Part shown: positions 34,132 through 43,500 of the stretch, piece by piece
Numbering within the stretch: position 1 is the stretch's first letter
Layout: each line of letters opens with the position of its first letter
DNA from: an uncultured Tenacibaculum sp.
Lineage (GTDB): Bacteria; Bacteroidota; Bacteroidia; Flavobacteriales; Flavobacteriaceae
Direction: 5' to 3'
Length of the DNA: 64,000 nt
Assembly: GCA_947498055.1 (NCBI GenBank)
Contig: CANMJA010000013.1
Location: 1 to 64,000 of the forward strand
Position numbers and translations under genes: made by a program
The notes under the pieces: generated by a model
Databases searched by the model: none
Told to the model about the DNA's origin: nothing
What the model saw: only the letters and a program-made list of their open reading frames with translations

Positions 34132-34187
34132 CGAACATTTTAAGACACTCACCGAGTGTGTCTATTCTTCGCGAGAGAATATTGTTC
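34132..34187 (-). ncRNA. Conserved structured intergenic element, copy 3 (after the VKOR gene)
   Basis: Aligns with copies 1 and 2: TATTC / GAATA around TCTCGCGAA, then GACAC / GTGTC, where an alternative longer stem CACTC / GAGTG is also possible. It lies between the terminator-like hairpin after the VKOR gene and peptide G. Confidence 0.6.
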
Positions 34188-34188
34188 T

Positions 34189-34218
34189 TAAAACAAAGTC
34201 ACGTAAGTGACTTTGTTT
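34189..34218 (-). terminator. Hairpin after the VKOR/thioredoxin gene
   Basis: Perfect 12-base arms AAACAAAGTCAC / GTGACTTTGTTT with a 4-base loop, 2 bases after the stop. The minus strand continues TTAAG, so termination may be partial and let the peptide genes be read. Confidence 0.7.
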
Positions 34219-34220
34219 GT

Positions 34221-35828
34221 TTATAAATTATACTGTAATGCGTTTTGAAGACTTTCTTCTAGTTCTTCAATGAAGTAAGTTAAATCGGTTCTTTGGTATT
34301 CTTTAGGAAAAGATTTCCCATTGATTAATATTTCAGGAGTAAAATTAATAGCGTTTTGATTACACCATTCCTTTTCGTTTTCTAAGATAGCTAAGGATGT
34401 TTTTTCATTTTTAGATTTTCCCCATTTAGATAACCATTTATCATAATCCAAGCCATTATAAATTTCATCCATAGCCTCTAATGCTATATTAGTGTCTTTT
34501 TCATTATATAATTCTATTAATTTACCAGCAACAATTACTCCATTAGATTCAGGATGTTCTACAGGTACATTAAAACGAATAATAATTTTAACATTTTCAG
34601 CATATTTTTTTAAAATATCGTTTACAATTTTATGAACGGGCTTACAATGTCCACAAAAAGGATTGGTAATAACCACAATTTCTAGGTTTGCGTTTTTGTT
34701 TCCTAAAACAATTTCTTTAGTGTTTTCTATATTTGTGTTAAGAGTTGTACTTTTTTGTAGTAAACTATTAAAGAGATTAAAATTTCTTTTAAATTTTACA
34801 AACTCTATTTTTTCTTTTTGTAATTGGTTTAGTTCACTAATAATTGGTTTAATAAATGTCCAAGCAACATAAACTCCAATAAAGCTTATGCTAGTAATAA
34901 GTATGCTAGTGCTGTTTAATTTGATAAGATTTTCAAAGCCTTTAAAGTTTAAAAAAAGAACTCCAGCTTGTAACCATAATACTCCAACGATAGATAAACA
35001 TAACATACACCATGTTTTTACCACTTTAGCTTGATAGTATATAGAGTATAAAGTAATAGGTAATGCAACCAGACTAATTAAAAATAAAGGATTCATTGAG
35101 GGAAGAAAAAAAGAAGATACCACTAACGATGAAAAGTAAATAATACTGAGGTCGCTTAGTTTATGTCCTTTTATAATTTCAGCACCTTTTGAGCTTAATA
35201 CAGCGTCACAGTCCTTTTTGTCATTATTTCCAGAACAAAAAGCATTACCTATGGCAGTGCTTTGTCCTAATTCTTGTTTTAAAATAGAATAACTAGCAAT
35301 GGTACCTACAATAGATAAAGCCATGTATATATAATTTACTAGTTCTGTGTTTTTAATAGCAAAAATAATAGAAGCAAGAGCTATAAAGATAGCTGAAAAG
35401 ACAATGTTTCTGTTGTTGCTAGTTGGTTTACTGGTTTCTTGGTCTGTTTTTTCGACAGCAACAATAATTCCTGTAAATTGTGTTAAGAACTCACTTTCGG
35501 ATAATTTTTTTTCTTTTTTTTCTCCAGAACCAGAAATTAGTTTGTAAAAAGGTTGGTTTTTTACTTTACTAACCGTCACCAAATCATTTCCGTTATCTGT
35601 AGTTATTTGTGCTATAAAACTATCTGGTAATTGTTGAAGTGTGTCTATGTCTGTAGGTACTTCAGCGGCAATATTTTCTATGTTAAAATGATCTAAAACG
35701 CCTGTTATTGCGTGTAAACTAGGATAAGAAGGGTGACTTTGAATTTGGAAATCTAATTCTTTTTTGTCGTGTATAATCTTATTTTTTGATAGTAATTTTT
35801 GTACTATCAATGCTAGAGAGTTTTTCAT
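34221..35828 (-). CDS. C39-like / VKOR / thioredoxin fusion, disulfide-forming protein of the peptide locus
   Basis: A 535-residue membrane protein. Residues 1-125 resemble a C39 domain without its catalytic Cys (HPSYPSLHAITGVLDHF, then a LPDSFIAQI segment). Residues 145-310 hold the VKOR helices with the loop cysteines in FCSGNNDKKDC and the quinone-side motif WCMLC. Residues 365-530 are a thioredoxin/DsbA-like domain with active site CGHC in NPFCGHCKP and the cis-proline in FTPEIL. VKOR proteins pass electrons from new disulfides to quinone. Here the fused C39-like part could hold the peptide leaders while the Cys cores are oxidised (inference). It is first in the operon. Confidence 0.9.
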   Translation of the reverse strand: MKNSLALIVQKLLSKNKIIHDKKELDFQIQSHPSYPSLHAITGVLDHFNIENIAAEVPTDIDTLQQLPDSFIAQITTDNGNDLVTVSKVKNQPFYKLISGSGEKKEKKLSESEFLTQFTGIIVAVEKTDQETSKPTSNNRNIVFSAIFIALASIIFAIKNTELVNYIYMALSIVGTIASYSILKQELGQSTAIGNAFCSGNNDKKDCDAVLSSKGAEIIKGHKLSDLSIIYFSSLVVSSFFLPSMNPLFLISLVALPITLYSIYYQAKVVKTWCMLCLSIVGVLWLQAGVLFLNFKGFENLIKLNSTSILITSISFIGVYVAWTFIKPIISELNQLQKEKIEFVKFKRNFNLFNSLLQKSTTLNTNIENTKEIVLGNKNANLEIVVITNPFCGHCKPVHKIVNDILKKYAENVKIIIRFNVPVEHPESNGVIVAGKLIELYNEKDTNIALEAMDEIYNGLDYDKWLSKWGKSKNEKTSLAILENEKEWCNQNAINFTPEILINGKSFPKEYQRTDLTYFIEELEESLQNALQYNL

Positions 35829-35956
35829 TGTAAGAGATTATTTGGTCTGATAAATATAATAAAATATAGATTGATTTTCTTTTAAGTTATATTTTTTAAC
35901 AATTTTTTCAGTTCTTTTTGAACTAAAAAAGAGTAAAAAATACTTGCAATCAACGA

Positions 35957-35988
35957 CAATTATAGATAAATGTAAATAGAAGAGCAAA
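35957..35988 (-). promoter_or_regulatory. Probable promoter of the peptide operon
   Basis: On the minus strand TTTG (35985-35988), 20 bases, then TATAATTG (35957-35964), one base off TAnnTTTG. It would give a leader of about 125 bases before the VKOR gene start at 35828. Confidence 0.4.
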
Positions 35989-36128
35989 ACAACTTACATA
36001 AGAGTCTCCGTTTATTGTATAAGTGATGGGTTTTTTTTAAAAAGTGATGTAAATACGTTTGTTTGAGGTTAATTAGATTTACATTAATTAGGAAGAAAAT
36101 GTATTGTAAGAATTAAGATTAAAAACAA

Positions 36129-36154
36129 AAAAGCTTCACAAAAAGTGAAGCTTT
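36129..36154 (-). terminator. Terminator after the tRNA gene
   Basis: Stem AAAGCTTCAC / GTGAAGCTTT around AAAAA, followed on the minus strand by TTTTTT-G-TTTTT. It lies 5 bases after the tRNA 3' end. Confidence 0.85.
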
Positions 36155-36159
36155 AAAGG

Positions 36160-36233
36160 TGGTCCCACGAGGGCTCGAACCTCGGACCCCCTGATTATGA
36201 GTCAGGTGCTCTAACCAACTGAGCTATAGGACC
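36160..36233 (-). tRNA. tRNA with CAT anticodon (Met, or Ile2 read with lysidine)
   Basis: A 74-base cloverleaf on the minus strand. The acceptor GGTCCTA pairs with TGGGACC (one T-G pair), the D arm is AGCTCAGTTGGTTAGAGC, the anticodon stem is CCTGA / TCAGG with loop CTCATAA, the T arm is CGAGG-TTCGAGC-CCTCG, and the discriminator base is A. The CCA end is not encoded in full. The anticodon is CAT. The second and third acceptor positions, and the pairs C4-G69 and C5-G68, match those recognised by lysidine synthetase in tRNA-Ile2, so Ile is as likely as elongator Met. It lacks the initiator C1-A72 mismatch and is not the initiator. Confidence 0.93.
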
Positions 36234-36294
36234 AATAATTTGGATTGCAAAAATAGAAACTTTTTTTAAACTACAATAGTTTTTTTAATTTTTT

Positions 36295-37266
36295 TTAAAC
36301 TTTTCTAAACATTAAATTTTCACCGAATTTTTGGAGACCTTTTTTTGCATTTTCAGAGATGTTTAAAATAGATAAAAATTCGAATGCTTTCTCTGTATAA
36401 TCTTTAATAAGATTTTGTGTTAATTTAGGTATGTTGTTTCTCTCAAAAATAGAAGTAACATCTTTTATTTTTTCAGAGTTTTGATCGCTTTTTTTACCGT
36501 AATAGGATAGTAGCTTTTCTTTATCTTCATTTTTAGCTACTTCTAGAGCTTTAAGGTATAGGTATGTTTTTTTATTCTCTATAATATCACCACCTATTTG
36601 TTTTCCAAAAGTATCTGGATTTCCAAAGGTGTCTAAATAATCGTCTTGTAATTGAAAAGCAATACCTAAATTTAAACCAAAATTATATAGATTGTTAGCT
36701 TGCTCTTCTTCAGTTTCAGCTACTATAGCTCCCATTTTTAAAGCAGCACCAACTAAAACAGAAGTTTTTAGAGTAATCATTTTAATGTATTCATTGATAG
36801 TTACATCGTTTCTGGTTTCAAAATCCACATCTAATTGCTGCCCATCGCAAACTTCTAGAGCAGTTTTACTAAAGAGTTTTGCTAGTTTCTGAAATACAAC
36901 AGGTTCATAGTTTTCAAAATATTGATAAGCTAAAATAAGCATTGCGTCTCCAGACAAAATACCTGTATTTATGTCCCATTTTTGATGCACCGTTTCTTTT
37001 CCTCTGCGTAAAGGAGCCTCGTCCATAATATCATCGTGTATTAAAGTGAAATTATGAAATGTTTCTACAGCCATTGCAGCAGGTAAAGCTATATTAAAAT
37101 CGATATTAAAAACATCACAAGCTATTAATGTTAAAATAGGACGCAATCTTTTACCACCAAGTTGAAGAATATAATCTATAGGTTCATAAAGATTTTTAGG
37201 TTCTCTATTAAGATCTTGTTCTTGTAAATAATTAATAAATGATTCTTGATATTTTGATAAATCCAA
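36295..37266 (-). CDS. Polyprenyl synthetase (farnesyl/geranylgeranyl diphosphate synthase type)
   Basis: A 323-residue trans-prenyltransferase that builds isoprenoid diphosphates. The first aspartate-rich motif is HDDIMDEAPLRRG (DDxxD, with 2 residues between Asp pairs) and the second is LQDDYLDTFG. The residues before the first motif are bulky (NFTLIHDD), so product length could be C15 to C20. The start must be TTG (37264-37266): a TAA stop is in frame two codons upstream, and there is no ATG in the N-terminal region. TTG starts are uncommon here. It is divergent from the TetR operon. Confidence 0.92.
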   Translation of the reverse strand: MDLSKYQESFINYLQEQDLNREPKNLYEPIDYILQLGGKRLRPILTLIACDVFNIDFNIALPAAMAVETFHNFTLIHDDIMDEAPLRRGKETVHQKWDINTGILSGDAMLILAYQYFENYEPVVFQKLAKLFSKTALEVCDGQQLDVDFETRNDVTINEYIKMITLKTSVLVGAALKMGAIVAETEEEQANNLYNFGLNLGIAFQLQDDYLDTFGNPDTFGKQIGGDIIENKKTYLYLKALEVAKNEDKEKLLSYYGKKSDQNSEKIKDVTSIFERNNIPKLTQNLIKDYTEKAFEFLSILNISENAKKGLQKFGENLMFRKV

Positions 37267-37350
37267 AATTTATTTTTTCTGTAAAAATAAATTAATTAAA
37301 GAAATAATTATGGCTAATGTTAAAAAATCATTAAAACTTAGGAAACTTTT

Positions 37351-37381
37351 TTTGTTTCTCAAGTTTCCATTCGTACATTTG
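37351..37381 (+). promoter_or_regulatory. Promoter of the TetR-TolC-RND efflux operon
   Basis: TTTG (37351-37354), 19 bases, TACATTTG (37374-37381). Both boxes match consensus. The -7 box ends 7 bases before the ATG at 37389 (a second ATG is at 37392), so the leader is very short. The TetR protein probably binds here. Confidence 0.7.
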
Positions 37382-37388
37382 TAGAAGA

Positions 37389-38006
37389 ATGATGAGAGAA
37401 AAAATTATAACAAAATCAGGAGAGCTATTTTTAAATCTTGGATTTAAAAGTGTTACAATGGATGATATAGCAAGAGAGTTAGGTATTTCAAAAAAAACAT
37501 TGTATAAGTATTTTTCAAACAAAGCAATGTTGGTAGATGCTTCCACAGAAGCAATTCAAGAATCGATAGATGCTACGATTAATCTAATTAAGAGTAGAGG
37601 TCATAATGCTATTGAGGAGGAGTTTACGATTAAAGCAATTTTTAAAGAAATGTTTAAGAATGCGAAAGATTCTCCAATGTATCAATTGAAAAAATACTAT
37701 CCAGAAATTTATACAAAGCTAATGCAGCGTGAAGTCTGTATGTTTAAAGAGTGTAATAAAGACAACATAAAAAAAGGAATTGCAGAAGGGCTGTATAGAG
37801 ATAATTTAGAGATAGATTTAATAGGGAACTTTTATTTTACTCTAGTATTTGGAGTGTACGATACTGATTTATATACAAGAGATATGCAAGAATTAGTGAA
37901 GATAGAATATAAGGTGTTAGAATATCATATTAGAGCTATTGCTACAGAAAAAGGTTTAGAAGAACTAGAAAAACAATTGAAAATAAACAACCAAAATTTA
38001 AACTAA
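37389..38006 (+). CDS. TetR/AcrR-family transcriptional regulator
   Basis: A 205-residue regulator. The N-terminal helix-turn-helix domain (residues 5-55) reads GVKS-VTMDDIARELGISKKTLYKYFSNKAML when aligned, with the typical LGISKKTLYKYF recognition helix. The ligand domain is not recognisable by sequence. The stop overlaps the next gene's start by 1 base, so it is the first gene of an efflux operon and most likely represses it. Translation starts at 37389 or 37392. Confidence 0.93.
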   Translation: MMREKIITKSGELFLNLGFKSVTMDDIARELGISKKTLYKYFSNKAMLVDASTEAIQESIDATINLIKSRGHNAIEEEFTIKAIFKEMFKNAKDSPMYQLKKYYPEIYTKLMQREVCMFKECNKDNIKKGIAEGLYRDNLEIDLIGNFYFTLVFGVYDTDLYTRDMQELVKIEYKVLEYHIRAIATEKGLEELEKQLKINNQNLN

Positions 38007-39331
38007 TGAAAAAATACATCTTTAGTGTATTTGTATTTTTTTTCTTGAACTATTCTCAGGCACAAGAAAAAATAATACGCTTATCAATGCAAGAAGCAAT
38101 TGATTATGCGATTAAAAATAATTATGATAATAAAGTTGCTAGTAAAAACATTAAAGCAGCTAAAGAAAAAAAATGGGAAACTACCACGATTGGGTTGCCA
38201 CAAATTAATGGAAATGTTGATTATAGAAATAATTTAAAACAACTTTTTGATCCCGTAGATTTTAATATGGATGGGTTTCCCGATTTTGGAGCAAAACATT
38301 CTGTAACAGCCGGACTAACATTAACGCAACTTCTTTTCGATGGTACTTATTTAGTTGGTTTACAATCAGCAAAAACATATCTTAAAATATCTGAACAATC
38401 CAAAGAAAAAACAGAATTATCTACTAGAGAAGCAATAATAAATGCTTATGGTAATGTTTTAGTAGCAGAAAAATCTTTAGAAATTTTAGAAAAGAATAAA
38501 AGTGTTTTATCAAAGAATTTAAATGAAACACAAAAAATTTATGAAAACGGTTTAACAGAATTAGAAAATGTAGAGCAATTACAAATTACTTTAGGAACTT
38601 TAGAAAGCAATATAAGAAATACAAAGAGACTTCAAAAAATAGCATATCAAATGTTAAACATAGCGATGGGTAATTCTATTCAGAAAAAAATAGAACTCTC
38701 AGATACACTAGAAAGTTTAACTCTAGAAAACACCTCTTTAAACCTACTAGCAAAGCAGTTTAATATTAATGATCATATAGATTATAGAATTGCAAATAAC
38801 AATAGAGAAGGAAACAGACTATTATTAAAGTTAGAAAAAAACAGACAGTTACCAACCCTAAGTGCTTTTTTAAATTACAATGGAATAGCAAACTCAAATT
38901 CATTTTCTTTTTTCAGTAGTTCTCAACAATGGCGATCAACATCAACTTTAGGTGTTAGTTTAAACGTTCCGGTTTTTGGTTCTTTTAGAGCAAGGTCAAG
39001 AATAAGACAAGCAAAAATAGAATTAGAAAACTCAGATATTAAATTAGATGAAATAAAACAGCAACTAAATTTACAAGCAGAAACAGCAAAAAGTGAATAC
39101 CAATTAAGTATTGAAAATTATGAAACTGCTAAGAAAAATTTGTTGTTAGCAGAACGCATAGAAAAGAAACAACAAATAAAGTTTTTTGAAGGGCTTTCTT
39201 CTAGTTTCGATTTATCACAAGCACAAAACCAACTATATACACAGCAAAGTAATTACGTACAATCTATGTTAAACGTAATTGCAAAAAAAGCAAAATTAGA
39301 AACCGCATTAAATCTACCAATTAATAACTAA
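38006..39331 (+). CDS. TolC-family outer membrane efflux protein
   Basis: A 441-residue outer-membrane channel with signal peptide (YIFSVFVFFFLNYSQAQ) and two outer-membrane-efflux repeats, the second opening with ANNNREGNRLLLKLEKNRQ. The long helices (KIYENGLTELENVEQLQ) form the periplasmic tunnel. The tail has the family motif LSSSFDLSQAQNQLY. It is second in the TetR-TolC-adaptor-RND operon and overlaps the TetR gene by one base. Confidence 0.94.
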   Translation: MKKYIFSVFVFFFLNYSQAQEKIIRLSMQEAIDYAIKNNYDNKVASKNIKAAKEKKWETTTIGLPQINGNVDYRNNLKQLFDPVDFNMDGFPDFGAKHSVTAGLTLTQLLFDGTYLVGLQSAKTYLKISEQSKEKTELSTREAIINAYGNVLVAEKSLEILEKNKSVLSKNLNETQKIYENGLTELENVEQLQITLGTLESNIRNTKRLQKIAYQMLNIAMGNSIQKKIELSDTLESLTLENTSLNLLAKQFNINDHIDYRIANNNREGNRLLLKLEKNRQLPTLSAFLNYNGIANSNSFSFFSSSQQWRSTSTLGVSLNVPVFGSFRARSRIRQAKIELENSDIKLDEIKQQLNLQAETAKSEYQLSIENYETAKKNLLLAERIEKKQQIKFFEGLSSSFDLSQAQNQLYTQQSNYVQSMLNVIAKKAKLETALNLPINN

Positions 39332-39335
39332 CTCG

Positions 39336-40514
39336 ATGAGAAAGATATTTATAATTACAGTAGCATCCATTTTTTTAACTTCATGTGGAGAAAACAAAGA
39401 ACAGACTGTTGACCAAGTCTTAGCATCTAATAATTTAGAATTATTAAGATCTAAAAAAGAAGAACTAAGTAACAAAAATCAGCAAATAATAAAAGAAATA
39501 AAATTATTAGATGCTGAGATAACAAAATTAGATACAAATAAGAAAATTCCTTTAATTACTACCCTTCCAGTAAAACATAGCGAATTTGTTCACTATTTAG
39601 AGTTGCAAGGTAATGTACAAACTAAAAAAAATGTTTTGGTATATCCTGAAGTGCCTGGGCAACTGGTAAAGGTGTATGTTAAAGAAGGCCAGAAAGTAGG
39701 AAAAGGGCAAGCATTAGGTAGAATAGATGATGGAGGAATGTCTAATCAATTAGCACAATTAGAGGCAAATGCAAATTTAGCAAAAACCACATATGAACGC
39801 CAAAAAAGATTATGGGATCAAAAAATTGGTTCAGAAATTCAATACTTACAAACAAAAACTAGTTACGAATCGCAAATGAATGCAGTAACAAATTTACGTA
39901 AGAGTATGGCTAAATATACTATACGAGCACCTTTTTCTGGAATTATCGATGATGTTATTAAAGAACAGGGTACGGTAGTGGCACCTGGTCCAGGGGCAGA
40001 AATATTTAGAATTGTCAATCTTAGTAATATGTACATTGAAACAGATGTTCCAGAGAGTTTTATAAGTTCTATAAAAAAGGGTAAAAGTGTAGAGGTTGAT
40101 TTTCCTATATTGAATAAGAAAATGCTATCTAAAGTTCGCCAAGCAGGTAATTTTATTCACCCAGCCAATAGAACTTTTAAAGTTGAAATTGGAGTACCAA
40201 ATAAAGATAGAAGCATCAAACCTAACTTAACTGCTAAGCTAAAAATTAACGATTACACAAACCCTACAGCAATTTTAATACCGCAAAGTATTATTTCAGA
40301 AAATGCAAAGGGAGAACAATATGTTTATGTAGTAGACGGAGTTAAAGAGGAGAAAGGAGTTGCTAAACAGATAATTATAACAACTGGTAAAACACAAGAA
40401 GATAAAATTGAAGTTTTAAAAGGGTTAACTGCAGGTATGCTTATTGTTAATGAAGGAGCTAGGAGTGTAAAGGATAAACAAGAGGTTAAAATATTACAAC
40501 TAGTTGCTAAATAA
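39336..40514 (+). CDS. RND efflux periplasmic adaptor, lipoprotein
   Basis: A 392-residue membrane fusion protein. The signal ends ASIFLTSC with the lipid Cys at 17. A short coiled coil (residues 35-65) precedes the lipoyl-like half (VYVKEGQKVGKGQALGRID), the hairpin, and the barrel segment YTIRAPFSGIIDDV. It links the TolC protein and the RND pump. The coiled-coil segment before the lipoyl domain is longer than in AcrA. It starts 4 bases after the TolC gene. Confidence 0.95.
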   Translation: MRKIFIITVASIFLTSCGENKEQTVDQVLASNNLELLRSKKEELSNKNQQIIKEIKLLDAEITKLDTNKKIPLITTLPVKHSEFVHYLELQGNVQTKKNVLVYPEVPGQLVKVYVKEGQKVGKGQALGRIDDGGMSNQLAQLEANANLAKTTYERQKRLWDQKIGSEIQYLQTKTSYESQMNAVTNLRKSMAKYTIRAPFSGIIDDVIKEQGTVVAPGPGAEIFRIVNLSNMYIETDVPESFISSIKKGKSVEVDFPILNKKMLSKVRQAGNFIHPANRTFKVEIGVPNKDRSIKPNLTAKLKINDYTNPTAILIPQSIISENAKGEQYVYVVDGVKEEKGVAKQIIITTGKTQEDKIEVLKGLTAGMLIVNEGARSVKDKQEVKILQLVAK

Positions 40515-40529
40515 TTAAAAGATATTCTG

Positions 40530-43500
40530 ATGACAGAACAACAAAAAAAAGTAGATAAAGAGTTCGGTTTATCTTCTTGGGCAATAAATAATAAAACAAC
40601 CATATATGTTTTAATGGTTTTAATATTATTTATGGGAGTTTCGGCTTTTTTAAATATGCCAAGAGAAAATTTCCCAGAAATAAAAGAGACTAAAATATAT
40701 GTAAATTCTATTTTCCCAGGGAATACGGCAGAAGATATTGAAAAACTAATTACAGATCCGTTAGAAGAAAAACTAAAAACGGTAAGTAAAATGACGAAAA
40801 TTACTTCCACATCTCAAGAAAACGTTTCTATGGTTGTTATTGAGTTTGGAGAAGGAATAACTGTAGAAGAAGCAAAGCAAAAAGTTAAAGATGAGATAGA
40901 CGAAGAGGTTTCTGGTGAAGATTGGCCAACATTTAATGGAGCTAAAGTAGAACCAAATGTTTTCGAGTTAAATATTTCTGAAGAAACACCTATTTTAAAT
41001 ATTAATATTTCTGGAGATTATACTGTAGAACAGCTAAAAGAATATGCAGAGTATCTTCAAGATGAAATAGAAGATTTAAAAGAGATAAAAAAGGCAGATA
41101 TCCGTGGGGCTGAAGACAAAGAAGTAGAAGTAGCGGTAGATGTTTATAAAATGATGGCTGCAAAAGTAAGTTTTCAAGACATCTTACAAGCAATAGGTGG
41201 AGGTAATGCAACAATATCAGCAGGTAATATTGTGTCTAGTGGGCAACGTCGTACTATTAGAGTTCTTGGAGAAATAGAAAAAACTACTGAATTAGAAAAT
41301 TTTGTAGTGAAGTCTGAAAGAGGAAATTCAATTTACTTAAAAGATATTGCGAAGGTAAAATTTAAAGATAAAGATAAAACCACATATGCTCGTGAAAATG
41401 GTGCTTCAGTTGTAATGCTAGATGTTAAAAAAAGATCTGGTGAAAATATGGTAAAAGCTACCGAAGAAATAAGAGAGATTGTAAAAAAAGCACAAAAGGA
41501 GGTATTACCAAGTAATTTAAAAGTAACCTTAGCAAACGACCAATCTTCAAAAACGATTGGTCAGGTAGATGATTTAGTTAATAATATCATTTTCGGAGTT
41601 ATTTTAGTAGTAACTGTTTTAATGTTTTTCTTAGGCTTAAGAAATGCATTATTTGTTGGTTTTGCAATTCCTATGTCAATGTTTATGTCATTAATGATTT
41701 TAAATTTAATGGGATACACTATGAATACCATGATTCTTTTTGGTTTGATTATGGGGCTAGGAATGCTCGTAGATAATGGTATTGTGGTAGTAGAAAATGT
41801 ATATCGTTTAATGGATGAAGAAGGAATGAGTAGGTTAGAGGCTGCAAAAAATGGTATTGGTGAAATTGCATTTCCTATTATTATCTCTACGGCAACAACG
41901 GTAGCGGCTTTTGTTCCGTTAGGTATGTGGCCTGGAGTAATGGGGCAGTTTATGATTTACTTTCCAATAACATTATCTGTTGTTCTAGGTTCTTCGTTAT
42001 TTGTGGCAATCTTTTTTAATTCGGTATTAGTATCTCAATTTATGAATACAGAAGATCGAAATATGCCATTAAAAAGATTAATTATACTAACTATTGTATT
42101 AGCAGTTTTAGGAGTGTTGATATTAATTGGTGGGGGAGCTTTTAAGGCATTAGGTACTTTGTTAGTTTTTTCAGCTATAAATTTCTGGATTTATAGATAC
42201 TTTATGCGTCCGGCTGCCAATTATTTTCAAAGAGAAATATTACCTAGATGGGAGCGTTTTTATGAGCGTGTTATTAGAAGCTCGTTAAAAGGTTGGAAAC
42301 CTTATGTGATTTTAGGTGCTACAACTATATTATTTTTTGTTGCATTTATAGGATTTATAGGGTCTGTTGTCTCCAAAAGAACAAAAATTGAGTTTTTTCC
42401 AGATAATACGCCAAATCAAGTAGTGGTTTATGTTGAATATCCTCAAGGAACCGATATAGAAAAGACAAATGTAATTATGAAAGATTTAGAAGAACGAGTA
42501 ACCAAGGTTATTAATTCGTCTAAATATCTTGAGGGAGATTATAACTTTTTAGTTGAAAGTTCGGTAACGCAAGTTGGAGCAGGTTCTGGAAATCCGCAAA
42601 CAGATGGTGGTTCTACAGCAGAAATGCCACATAGAGGTAAAGTAGTTGCTTCTATGCGAGAATATAAGTTTAGAAAAGGAGCAGATAGTAAAGAGTTAAA
42701 GAAAGAAGTTACAGAAGCTTTACAAGGTATTTACCCTGGGCTTTCTATTTCTGTTGAAAAAGACCCAGTTGGTCCTCCAGCAGGATATCCAATTAATATA
42801 GAATTAGAAGGAAAAGATTATGCTGCATTAATAAATACAGCAGAAAAGATGAAAGATTTTATTAATACAAAATCTATTCCTGGTGTTGCAGAAATTAAGG
42901 TAGATGTTAATAAAGCAAAACCAACGATGTTGGTTAATGTAGATAGAAAGAAAGCAGGAGAATTAGGAGTAAGTGCATCTCAGATAGGCCAACAATTGCG
43001 TAATTCTATTTTTGGAGCTAAGGCGGGTGTTTATAAAGAAGATGGAGAGGATTATGATATTTATGTTCGATTTAATAAAGAGAATAGATATAATACAAGC
43101 GCCATTTTTAATCAAAATATAACGTTTAGAGATATGGCGAGTGGACAAGTGAGGTCTATACCTGTGTCTGCGTTAATTGATAAAGACAACACTTCTGGTT
43201 TTAGCTCTATTAAACATAAAGCAGGTAAAAGAGTAGTAACAGTGTATTCTGCTTTAGCACCAGGTTTTACAGATGCAGGAGCAATAGTTGCAGAGATTGA
43301 GAATGAAATGAAGAATTTCACCGAATTACCTTCAAATATAAAAGTGAATTATACAGGGCAAATAGAAGAACAGAATAAGCAACAAAGCTTTTTGGGAGGT
43401 GCTTTTTTTGCTGGATTAGGATTGATTTTCTTGATTTTAATTTATCAGTTTAATTCTATATCAAAACCAACGATAATTATGTTAGCTATTTTCTTAAGTT

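Larger units (their letters stand above)
35829..36159. other. 331-base spacer between the peptide operon and the tRNA gene
   Basis: AT-rich sequence with no open frame of note. It holds the probable promoter of the peptide operon (35957-35988), a stem-loop AGTTC / GAACT (35911-35925) in the presumed leader, and the tRNA terminator (36129-36154). The rest shows nothing I can assign. Confidence 0.5.

Noticed and set aside
28337..35828. Integrated element or prophage carrying the peptide locus
   Set aside because: No integrase, transposase, attachment repeat or phage gene is found at either end. The nearby tRNA is intact and has no repeated 3' fragment that I can see.
38006..39331. TolC-family gene as the outer-membrane channel of the peptide exporter
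   Set aside because: It is in the TetR-adaptor-RND operon on the other strand, so it belongs to that pump; sharing is possible but not shown.
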